Positions 5,239-11,521 of a stretch of 11,521 nucleotides of DNA are shown in pieces. The stretch spans positions 1 to 11,521 of the forward strand of contig CAZSKN010000053.1 in assembly GCA_964607445.1 (NCBI GenBank), in the 5' to 3' direction. The position numbers and the translations under genes are program-made. Every line of letters starts with the position of its first letter. Position 1 is the stretch's first letter. The notes beneath the pieces were generated by a model. It did not search any database. It was not told the origin of the DNA and saw nothing but the letters and a program-made list of their open reading frames with translations. This stretch comes from CALCKU01 sp964607445 (GTDB lineage Bacteria; Pseudomonadota; Alphaproteobacteria; Caulobacterales; Maricaulaceae).

Positions 5239-5838
5239 ATGAAATACGACAATCCACATATGAGTTCTGTTTCACCCAGAATGGGAAATGGCTTAACTCG
5301 CGCTATAGGTTCCATCGGCCTCAAACTCATAGGCTGGAAACTTGTAGGCAAAATGCCGGACACTCCCAAATTTGTAATATTAGGTGTACCCCATACCTCT
5401 AATTGGGACGCAATTGCGGCCACGCTAGCCATGCTTGCCTCAGGTTTTCGCTATACGTTTCTGATTAAGAGAGAATGGTTTTTCTGGCCAATGGGCCCTA
5501 TTTTCAAAGCCTTGGGTGGTTATCCTGTTGATCGTAAAAAAGGCTCAGGCCCAAATGTCGTCCAACAACTCACCGCCTATATCGACTCTGTTGAAAAAGT
5601 CTGTATTGGTTTTCCGCCAGAAGGTACACGCTCGAAAGTCTCCCAATATAAAACCGGCTATCTGCGCGTAGCCTATGCCGCAAAGGTACCGGTTTTTATC
5701 TGTGCGTTTGACGGTCCGAACAAACGTGTCGTGCTTGACAGACTTATAGAACTTACGGGCGATATTGAAACTGACAATAAAAACATCAAAGCCTATGTTG
5801 ATGCTAATTGGGTCGGCATTAGACCTGAAAATCAATAG
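5239..5838 (+). CDS. PlsC-like lysophospholipid acyltransferase, copy 2
   Basis: Paralogue of the preceding gene, 199 residues, with all motifs kept: HTSNWD (His52, Asp57), GGYPVDRK near 93-100, PEGTRS at 127-132, and the shared C-terminal stretch IKAYxDxNxVGIRP. I chose ATG 5239 because the N-terminus then aligns with copy 1 to within one residue (both reach the SPxxGN block at the same place); TTG 5230 is possible. No convincing Shine-Dalgarno precedes either, so translation may depend on coupling to copy 1, whose stop is 36 nt upstream. Differences lie mainly in the acceptor-side segment between the HX4D and PEGTRS boxes, so acyl-donor or acceptor preference may differ. A terminator follows at once. 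Confidence 0.88.
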   Translation: MKYDNPHMSSVSPRMGNGLTRAIGSIGLKLIGWKLVGKMPDTPKFVILGVPHTSNWDAIAATLAMLASGFRYTFLIKREWFFWPMGPIFKALGGYPVDRKKGSGPNVVQQLTAYIDSVEKVCIGFPPEGTRSKVSQYKTGYLRVAYAAKVPVFICAFDGPNKRVVLDRLIELTGDIETDNKNIKAYVDANWVGIRPENQ

Positions 5839-5848
5839 CTGATTTCAT

Positions 5849-5872
5849 CCCCTTGGACTGAAGGGGTTGTTT
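5849..5872 (+). terminator. Rho-independent terminator of the acyltransferase block
   Basis: CCCCTT (5849-5854), loop GGACTG, AAGGGG (5861-5866), then TTGTTT running into the stop codon of the convergent pyrX gene. The stem is extended by C5846-G5869 and A5847-T5868 around one mismatch. On the minus strand no T run follows the stem, so it mainly serves the plus strand. Confidence 0.75.
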
Positions 5873-7145
5873 AATCCCGACTAAAGACCAGCTTCCCACC
5901 TACCCAAGTTTTAACAGAACGCCCCGTCAGGCGGCGGCCATCAAAGGGCGTATTTTTCGATTTGGACAAAAGACTGTCGGACTGACAGACCCAAGGTAGA
6001 TCAGGGTCAATAAGGGTAAGGTCAGCAGGCGCATTTTTACTCAACCTACCACTGGGTAGCCCTAGAATTTTAGCCGGGTTTATCGTGACCGCCTTTAAAA
6101 AGGCTGTCAGGTCCAAGGCGCCGTCATTAACCTGCGAAAGGCCTGCTGCCAATAACAGCTCTAAGCCAACAGCCCCCGGATAGGCCTCAGAATATGGCAA
6201 GCGTTTTTGTCCGGCTGGGCGCGGATAATGATCCGAAACGATTACATCAATATCACCAGTGCCAATAGCTTCGAGCAAAGCCTGACGGTCATCTTCCTCG
6301 CGCAAAGGCGGGTCTAGCTTGGCAAATGTCCGGTAATCCCCAATATCTATTTCGTTTAAACACAGATGGTTGATCGACACGGAACAATAAATATCCGTCG
6401 ATTTTTTCTTTGTTCTACTGACAACCTCAACTGCATCACGTGAAGAAATCATATCTATAAATAACCGCCCGCCCGTTAATTCCGCCAAAGCCACATCGCG
6501 CTCTACCATGATGCGCTCTGCCGCGGACGGTGAACCTACCAAACCCAAACGCGTGGATAAAGCGCTTTCATGGGCGCATGTATTTTCGGCAAGAGAAGCA
6601 TCCATGGCCCGGTTAGAAATCAGCACTCCGAAGTTTGATCCATAAGATAAAAGCCGTCGCATGAGCTGTGTATGGGCGATCGGCACATTACCATTAGAGA
6701 ACATAACAGCCCCCGCCTGCGCCATAAGACCGATTTCGGTCATGTTTTCTCCGCCGAGATTTTGTGTCAAAGCCCCTGCAATATAGACATTTACATCAGC
6801 ACTTTGTTCTGAGCGGCGCGTAACATAATCCAGCAAGGCCGTGTCATCTATGACAGGCTTAGTATGGGGCATAACAACCATTGATGTCACGCCGCCAGAT
6901 GCCGCAGCCTGCCCGGCGCTTTTGAGCGTTTCAATCCCCTCACGCCCCGGCTCGCCCGTCGTAACACGCATATCGATTAAACCGGGGGCCAATATCAATC
7001 CATTGGCATCTATCACCTCGCCCGCTGGTTTTACCTTTTTACCCAAATCCGTGATTATACCGTCTTGGACTTGTAAAGCGCCGATCTCATCGCGTCCCGT
7101 TTCCGGATCAATGAGGCGGGCATTTATGATCGTTGTCTTGCTCAT
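5871..7145 (-). CDS. pyrX: Dihydroorotase-like PyrX, apparently noncatalytic
   Basis: Class I dihydroorotase fold by overall sequence (424 residues, normal length): N-terminal strand region, APGLID at 53-58, EPG at 65-67, GGVTSMVVMPHTKPVID at 84-100, SDHYPR at 304-309, NPAKILGL near 357. Most metal ligands are gone: the HxH motif is R60-V61-T62, the bridging Asp of FSDDG is Asn151 or Asn153 (FSNGN), the His of the QHAED block is lost (LISNRAMD) and the His of HVCHxST is Asp231 (FIDMISS). Only Asp305 remains, and the substrate Arg of LREPG is Gly64. Inactive PyrC homologues that are structural partners of aspartate transcarbamoylase are established in Pseudomonas (PyrX); the ATGA overlap with pyrB suggests the same role here. 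An active PyrC should be elsewhere in the genome. Often labelled pyrC. Confidence 0.85.
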   Translation of the reverse strand: MSKTTIINARLIDPETGRDEIGALQVQDGIITDLGKKVKPAGEVIDANGLILAPGLIDMRVTTGEPGREGIETLKSAGQAAASGGVTSMVVMPHTKPVIDDTALLDYVTRRSEQSADVNVYIAGALTQNLGGENMTEIGLMAQAGAVMFSNGNVPIAHTQLMRRLLSYGSNFGVLISNRAMDASLAENTCAHESALSTRLGLVGSPSAAERIMVERDVALAELTGGRLFIDMISSRDAVEVVSRTKKKSTDIYCSVSINHLCLNEIDIGDYRTFAKLDPPLREEDDRQALLEAIGTGDIDVIVSDHYPRPAGQKRLPYSEAYPGAVGLELLLAAGLSQVNDGALDLTAFLKAVTINPAKILGLPSGRLSKNAPADLTLIDPDLPWVCQSDSLLSKSKNTPFDGRRLTGRSVKTWVGGKLVFSRD

Positions 7146-8128
7146 CTCCCCGCCTTCTTAATAGCTGGGAATGGGGTTTTAGACAGCGCATGTAAAATAC
7201 CCATGCGCATAGCGACACCTGTTTCGACTTGTTGGGTAATGAGGCTGACATCCGGATCGTCAGCGATGGCCGAGCTTATTTCCACGCCCCTATTCATCGG
7301 CCCGGGGTGCATGACTTTGGCATTAGGTTTAGCAAAACCCAGCTTATTGTGATCCAGTCCGTAAAAATGGAAATATTCCCGCTTTGAAGCGACAAAAGCT
7401 CCGCTCATGCGCTCTAACTGCAGTCGCAACATCATAACAACGTCACAGTCCTCTAATCCAGTTTTCATATCATGAAAAATCTCAGCTCCCCACATATCTG
7501 CATTGGCCGGCATTAATGTGCGCGGCCCGACAAGACGTACCTCACACCCCAGTAAAGATAAAAGTTTCACATTTGAGCGCGCCACGCGCGAGTGGAGTAT
7601 ATCGCCGCAAATGGCAATGGTTTTACCGCCCAAATCCTCCCCAAACACGCGTCTGAGGGTTAAGGCATCCAATAAGGCCTGTGTCGGATGTGCATGCATA
7701 CCATCGCCAGCATTAATTACCGCACACGACACTTTTTGCGCCAATAGAGCCGGCGCTCCAGACGCATTATGACGCACAACAAGCATATCTGGGTTCATGG
7801 CATTTAGAGTGGCCGCCGTGTCCAGTAATGTCTCACCCTTCTGAACGGAACTCACACCGACATTCATGGAAATAACGTCCCCGCCCAGCCTTTTGGCCGC
7901 CACTTCAAATGATTTTTCTGTCCGGGTCGAGTTTTCAAAGAACAGATTAATCAGCGTCTTACCTGCCAATACATTGGCTGGATCAATCTGTTTTTGAATG
8001 TTGAGATCAAGATAATACTCGCCTAATGCCAATAAGGCTTCAACATCCATGCGGTGAAAATCAGAAATAGATAAACAGTGACGCTTCTCAAACGGGTATT
8101 CACTGATATGGTCTTTCACAGACGCCAT
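7142..8128 (-). CDS. pyrB: Aspartate carbamoyltransferase catalytic subunit
   Basis: Catalyses carbamoyl phosphate + aspartate to carbamoyl aspartate, the committed step of pyrimidine synthesis, in the cytoplasm. Full length at 328 residues. Carbamoyl-phosphate binding motif FFENSTRT at 63-70, the mobile-loop Ser/Lys in SSVQKGETLLD (93-103), RHNASGAP at 119-126, HPTQALLDALTL at 147-158, the aspartate-domain Arg in MLRLQLER near 233-240, and HPGPMNRGVEI at 274-284. The C-terminus overlaps pyrX by 4 bp (ATGA), implying coupled translation and a stoichiometric complex. ATG at 8126-8128 has AGGA with a short spacer. No PyrI regulatory subunit is seen in the window, in keeping with the PyrB-PyrX type. 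Confidence 0.97.
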   Translation of the reverse strand: MASVKDHISEYPFEKRHCLSISDFHRMDVEALLALGEYYLDLNIQKQIDPANVLAGKTLINLFFENSTRTEKSFEVAAKRLGGDVISMNVGVSSVQKGETLLDTAATLNAMNPDMLVVRHNASGAPALLAQKVSCAVINAGDGMHAHPTQALLDALTLRRVFGEDLGGKTIAICGDILHSRVARSNVKLLSLLGCEVRLVGPRTLMPANADMWGAEIFHDMKTGLEDCDVVMMLRLQLERMSGAFVASKREYFHFYGLDHNKLGFAKPNAKVMHPGPMNRGVEISSAIADDPDVSLITQQVETGVAMRMGILHALSKTPFPAIKKAGR

Positions 8129-8170
8129 ATATCCTCGACAAGATTTTCGTTGCTTTATCGGGCTTGGCCA

Positions 8171-8194
8171 GACTTGTAAAGCAATGACTTGTAA
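8171..8194. repeat. 9-bp direct repeat upstream of pyrB
   Basis: GACTTGTAA occurs at 8171-8179 and again at 8186-8194, a 15-bp period (about one and a half helical turns), 43-66 bp upstream of the pyrB start. Possible regulator half-sites or promoter elements; the function is unknown. The rest of the 94-bp gap 8129-8222 shows no clear terminator. Confidence 0.35.
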
Positions 8195-8222
8195 TGAATA
8201 TAATTTTGAGCGGCTCTGGGGC

Positions 8223-9587
8223 CTATTTTGTCAAACGAACCGCAAAGAGACGCCTTCCAATATCCTCAAAGGCCGCAATCAGTTCGGCTCTGTTTTCTGC
8301 ATCAAAAAACTGGCTCGGCGTTGAGGCACAAGTTCTAAGAACGGCTTTGGTATCTGTCGAGGATTCCCCTTCAAATCTGTAGGCAACTGACCAGATATCA
8401 ATATTATCATCTTTGACATTTGCGCATATTGTAGCCGTTAAGTCATTTGCAGCATCTTCATCTTCATCGTCATGACGTCCCCCATTATAAGGATCGGAGA
8501 TAGAGCGCGTATTTTTCCCATCCGTCATCAGGATGAGTGTACGACGACGCCCCTCATCAACATTTGAAAATGAATCAAATGGTAAATTCGGGTTCAACAT
8601 TCTCCAACCATTAATCAGTCCCACCGGAATATATGTAAATCCGCCAGTCGAAAGGCTATTAATTCTCGCTTTCACAGCGTCCAAATCTCTGGTGAGTGGC
8701 AAAATTTCTTCTCCGCATGTCTCACCCAATATTCCAGGAATTCTACGGTTATTAAAAGCGGCCTGTTCATTTAAATTACCATTGCGCGAGCCTATACATC
8801 CATTCCAGGTTTGTGTTTCCGTTTTTTCAGCCTCGCAAAACTCTTTTGGCCCATTATTAGCCCGCGCTACACATCTATTAACAGAGCGTGTGCGATTCAC
8901 ACCATCGACTGTGCGTGTTACGTTTGTTCTTTGACGTTGTATACAAGGTCTATCGTCTCTGATCTCACAAAAAGCCGGGGTCGTTGTGGTTATATCTGCT
9001 GGAACATCGAGCCAGCGTTCATTTCTGCGCGAAGTCCCGACATTGACATATTCAGAGAAAGGCACAACAGCGACCTGTGTTTCTGCAGAATAATCTGCGA
9101 ATTGGTCAATTAGAACGGAAGAAGCTGCACGTAAGGCGGAAATATTTTCGCCTTGCATGGAATCTGTACGATCAAGCACCATAGCCACATTTATCGGTAC
9201 ATCTTCAGGTATGCCCACTTGTGAGAGGGCATTCACATTCAATTTATCTTTACCTATAAAACCCAAAAGTTTGGTATTGTAAGGCGAGTTGACATTTAAT
9301 GTTAAATTCCTGTTCTCGGCCACAAGGTCAAAATCCAGTACCAAACCCTGTTTATTGTTAACCGCAAGAGATTGCTCGACAATCTTGTTTAAGACTTTGA
9401 TATCGTCTTCCCCCGTCGAGATCGCAGATATTACCGCCGCGTCAGCCATGTTTTGTAAACTTTGTTTCTGGCTTGTAATCCCAAGAGAGTCGATTGCTAC
9501 ACCTGCTCCAATGACCAAAACGGTCACGCCAACTGCAAACATAGCACTAAAATTACCGTCTGTGTTTTTTAGAAATTTATTTAGCAT
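8223..9587 (-). CDS. TadG-like pilus-assembly protein with von Willebrand A domain
   Basis: Membrane-anchored envelope protein of the TadG-like class (454 residues from ATG 9587). Residues 1-12 are basic and polar, 13-35 (SAMFAVGVTVLVIGAGVAIDSL region) form one transmembrane anchor followed by the typical KQSLQNMADAAVISA block. The von Willebrand A metal site is DRTDS at 139-143 (a DxTxS variant), TGGFT near 314-318 and TDGK near 355-358. A long insertion between the first and second metal-site segments holds six Cys (207, 215, 239, 251, 264, 291) and two more follow at 388 and 420, suggesting periplasmic disulfides; an acidic loop DDEDED lies near 373-378. No other tad/flp gene is adjacent. 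ATG 9587 (MLNKFLKN) matches the usual TadG start; a TTG at 9632 would add 15 residues. Function in Flp pilus assembly or adhesion is inferred from family. Confidence 0.82.
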   Translation of the reverse strand: MLNKFLKNTDGNFSAMFAVGVTVLVIGAGVAIDSLGITSQKQSLQNMADAAVISAISTGEDDIKVLNKIVEQSLAVNNKQGLVLDFDLVAENRNLTLNVNSPYNTKLLGFIGKDKLNVNALSQVGIPEDVPINVAMVLDRTDSMQGENISALRAASSVLIDQFADYSAETQVAVVPFSEYVNVGTSRRNERWLDVPADITTTTPAFCEIRDDRPCIQRQRTNVTRTVDGVNRTRSVNRCVARANNGPKEFCEAEKTETQTWNGCIGSRNGNLNEQAAFNNRRIPGILGETCGEEILPLTRDLDAVKARINSLSTGGFTYIPVGLINGWRMLNPNLPFDSFSNVDEGRRRTLILMTDGKNTRSISDPYNGGRHDDEDEDAANDLTATICANVKDDNIDIWSVAYRFEGESSTDTKAVLRTCASTPSQFFDAENRAELIAAFEDIGRRLFAVRLTK

Positions 9588-9743
9588 CTTATCTCTCACC
9601 CACAATTTTCTCATCTTGATGATGGGAGACAAAATGACATAAAGGCGTTAGAATTAGATTAAATAACAGGCTTAAAAATTCCTTAAGCAAGCATAAAAAA
9701 ATCTATATGTGGGCTTAACTTAGGCCAGCTTCACGTGATTAAT

Positions 9744-10199
9744 CTATATGGCCCGCAGCCTGTCTAAAACGCCTTGTAAAATATAACTCGCCGCCAGTTT
9801 ATCAACATTGTCTTTACGTTTTTTCCGGCTCATATCAGCTTCAAGCATGGTGCGAGTTACAGCAAGAGTTGAAAGACGCTCATCCCACATAAAAATGGGC
9901 ACCTCCTTATAGCCTAGTAGGTTCTGGCAAAAATCCTGAACGGACTGCGCGCGCGGCCCTTTAGACCCGTCCATATTGAGCGGCATACCAATAATCATAG
10001 CCGCCCCTGCGCGGCGCTCATAAATCGCAAATAAGTCTTCGGCGTCTTTTTTAAATTTCGTGCGCTCTATCGTCAGTAAAGGCGTCGCGATGAGCCGTGT
10101 TGAATCGCTTATAGCCACCCCGACCGTCTTTGTTCCCGGGTCTAATCCCACAAGCGGCCCTGTGGTTTTGCGCAATGCCTCTAGCGTGATAATGGCCAT
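9744..10199 (-). CDS. ruvX: Putative pre-16S rRNA nuclease / Holliday junction resolvase (YqgF)
   Basis: RNase H-fold YqgF family, 151 residues. It is implicated in 16S rRNA 5' end maturation and, by fold, in junction resolution. Catalytic acidic residues are visible: Asp20 in VGLDPGTKTVGVAISD, Glu107 in WDERLST, and Asp133 in DKLAASYIL; the GMPLNMDGSKGPRA loop is at 71-83. The ATG at 10197-10199 gives the family length. The frame is open for another 222 bases upstream, but that part overlaps the membrane hydrolase gene and has no family similarity, so it is a shadow. The start is 8 nt after that gene's stop without a clear Shine-Dalgarno, so coupled translation is likely. Confidence 0.92.
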   Translation of the reverse strand: MAIITLEALRKTTGPLVGLDPGTKTVGVAISDSTRLIATPLLTIERTKFKKDAEDLFAIYERRAGAAMIIGMPLNMDGSKGPRAQSVQDFCQNLLGYKEVPIFMWDERLSTLAVTRTMLEADMSRKKRKDNVDKLAASYILQGVLDRLRAI

Positions 10200-10207
10200 A
10201 GGGCGAG

Positions 10208-10819
10208 CTAGCTTGAAATCAAAAGCGGCGCAAGACGGAAAGCAATCTGCGCTAGAATGTAAAGAGCTGCAAAAAATAAGAGCAAACCTCTTATCCACCT
10301 CTTGGGAAACCGGCGCCACAAAATCGTAATCGAACCCAAAACCAGAAATAGCTCTACCAAACTTACAATCCCAGAATGATGATCCTGTTCGTAATATGAA
10401 AGGGGCGAAATAAAACGCCAATCATGAATAGGCCAGAAATGCGCGTAAGCATCATGATTATGTACGGGAAAATCAAAAGCGATATGCAATAATGCGGCGA
10501 GAGCAAAGAACATTAAGAGATAAGCCCCCATACCAGCGCGGTCTTTGGCACGCCACATCACATAACCGATAAGAGCCAAAGCCGTGTAAATGGGTATGGA
10601 ATTGAAAAAGGAAGCCAAAAGCTGCATGGGCTCTTCGAAATATATCTCGTCCCATATCCGGCTCTGGCTTTCGCCTTTGATAAATGTCAACCAGATCCAA
10701 CCCACATAAATAAATGCATCTGGGATGATTGAACCTATAAAGACGGCACGGTTGCGCTTGGGATGCCCGCTTTTAGAGAAAACAGCCATTGCCATTAAAG
10801 TATGTGTCGGGGAGTTCAT
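10208..10819 (-). CDS. Membrane-bound metal-dependent hydrolase family protein (DUF457/YdjM-like)
   Basis: Multi-pass inner-membrane protein of 203 residues with hydrophobic segments near 25-47, 74-89, 98-118, 150-168 and 178-198. Polar His/Asp clusters resemble the predicted metal sites of the YdjM/DUF457 group: THT with His6, GSIIPD ending at Asp34, the cluster LLHIAFDFPVHNHDAYAHF at 110-128 and DHH at 146-148. The substrate is unknown. Homologues are sometimes labelled cobalamin biosynthesis CobQ, which nothing here supports. ATG at 10817-10819 has only AGGG close upstream. It is followed after 8 nt by ruvX, so the two are probably co-transcribed; the 73-bp gap to the bmt stop shows no terminator, so bmt may join them. 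Confidence 0.72.
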   Translation of the reverse strand: MNSPTHTLMAMAVFSKSGHPKRNRAVFIGSIIPDAFIYVGWIWLTFIKGESQSRIWDEIYFEEPMQLLASFFNSIPIYTALALIGYVMWRAKDRAGMGAYLLMFFALAALLHIAFDFPVHNHDAYAHFWPIHDWRFISPLSYYEQDHHSGIVSLVELFLVLGSITILWRRFPKRWIRGLLLFFAALYILAQIAFRLAPLLISS

Positions 10820-10892
10820 AGGCCCTGATTAACCCAGTCCGTCACGAAACGAAAGACTTTAGAATGCGTCTCGGGCCTTGTTTGTTTCTACT

Positions 10893-11521
10893 TTATTTTC
10901 TGCGGCGACGTTCAGCGCGGGCTTTAACCCGGTCCTTTGCCGCGGAATTTGTCGGCGGGGCGACGAGAGGGCCAATCCGTGTCGTGATTTCCTCGAGCGT
11001 TGGGCGTTTACCCGCCTCATAATTATCAAGGGCGACACGCATGGCCGCAATATGTTCCGGCGCAGTCCCGCAGCATCCGCCAATAATGCGCACGCCAGCA
11101 TCGGCTGCCATAGAGACAAAATCTGCCATAAGTTCTGGCGTGCCTGTATAGACGGTGTTCTTACCTTTCACGACAGGTATACCGCAATTGGCTTTGCCAA
11201 CAATCACCGCCTCGGGTTCAGCCTCTGACATGGCGAGATTGGACACAAGCATATCAGATGCCCCCACCCCGCAATTTGCTCCATAAGCCAGAGGCGCTTG
11301 GGAAATTGTCTTGGCTACATCGCCAATATTGGCAGGCGCCAGTCCCATCATAGTTTTACCAGCCGTATCAAAGCTGGCTGTGTAAACATATGGTATGCCT
11401 AAATCTATCGCCGCCTGCGCAGCTGCCTGTATTTCTTCTGTGGCGGACATCGTCTCTATCCACGCTACATCCGCTCCGCCGTCACGCAAACCTCTGATTT
11501 GTTCGGTAAAGGCGGCAATGG
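10893..11521 (-). CDS. bmt: Betaine-homocysteine S-methyltransferase, 5' end cut by window edge
   Basis: C-terminal 209 codons of a Pfam homocysteine S-methyltransferase-domain enzyme, transferring a methyl group to homocysteine to make methionine, with glycine betaine as the likely donor. The three zinc-ligand cysteines are present: the GANCGVGASD block at about 11277-11250 and the GGCC pair (codons at 11073-11075 and 11070-11072). Other family stretches are WIETM, PYVYTASFDTAG and GTPELMADF. A basic tail, ARAERRRRK, ends the protein, as is common in alphaproteobacterial members. The frame is open to the right edge, so the start is outside the window. A MetH N-terminal domain is the main alternative, but the protein ends here without a pterin or cobalamin domain, favouring a stand-alone enzyme. 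Confidence 0.88.
   Translation of the reverse strand, partial: IAAFTEQIRGLRDGGADVAWIETMSATEEIQAAAQAAIDLGIPYVYTASFDTAGKTMMGLAPANIGDVAKTISQAPLAYGANCGVGASDMLVSNLAMSEAEPEAVIVGKANCGIPVVKGKNTVYTGTPELMADFVSMAADAGVRIIGGCCGTAPEHIAAMRVALDNYEAGKRPTLEEITTRIGPLVAPPTNSAAKDRVKARAERRRRK

Noticed and set aside
9670..9688. Hairpin GCTTAA-7 nt-TTAAGC between ruvX and the TadG-like gene as a terminator
   Set aside because: The stem is short and AT-rich and no U run follows in the ruvX direction, so a terminator cannot be supported.
10200..10421. N-terminal extension of ruvX to 10421
   Set aside because: This part overlaps the membrane hydrolase gene in another frame, and RuvX proteins are about 140-160 residues, which matches the start at 10199.
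10208..10819. CobQ / cobalamin biosynthesis function for the membrane hydrolase
   Set aside because: No amidotransferase or nucleotide-binding motif is present; five membrane helices and His/Asp clusters fit the DUF457/YdjM-like group.
1..11521. tRNA, rRNA or riboswitch genes
   Set aside because: I saw no cloverleaf, rRNA segment or riboswitch core in the intergenic gaps, all of which are under 300 bp.

Overview
The window looks like a chromosomal segment of a moderate-GC alphaproteobacterium. The support is the amidotransferase operon split as gatC-gatA-...-gatB, the zinc-type betaine-homocysteine methyltransferase with an Arg-rich tail, the pyrB plus degenerate pyrC pair, a TadG-like von Willebrand protein, and REP-like palindromes of the 'WIPAFAGM' class. 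A marine Hyphomonadales/Maricaulales-type lineage is my best guess, but that is inference. Nearly all of the window is coding, and most genes are on the minus strand.

Right to left on the minus strand: the C-terminal part of bmt (methionine synthesis) enters from the right edge. A membrane metal-dependent hydrolase and ruvX follow as a tight pair, then an orphan TadG-like protein. Next is pyrB-pyrX, joined by an ATGA overlap, where the second gene has lost nearly all dihydroorotase metal ligands. A two-gene plus-strand block of tandem PlsC-like acyltransferases, preceded by a small membrane protein, ends at a rho-independent terminator convergent with pyrX. The left third holds gatC, gatA, a small putative lipoprotein, a GIY-YIG nuclease cassette and gatB (truncated by the left edge). 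Together GatCAB convert misacylated Glu-tRNA(Gln)/Asp-tRNA(Asn) to the correct amidated tRNAs.

The most interesting part is 987-1690. A GIY-YIG nuclease gene is surrounded by five REP-like hairpins and inserted precisely at the start of gatB. A perfect 16-bp direct repeat containing the gatB ATG lies at both edges (987-1002 and 1666-1681). The outer copy still sits 10 nt after the upstream gene behind an ideal ribosome binding site and begins a 26-codon orphan ORF (MFTAK...), apparently the decapitated original gatB start. The working gatB start now takes its Shine-Dalgarno from the tail of a REP. Two exact 33-bp inverted REP copies flank the nuclease gene, one of them encodes its last eight residues and stop codon, and REP variants show compensatory stem changes. 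This resembles a REPtron-like system built on a GIY-YIG enzyme instead of a RAYT transposase.
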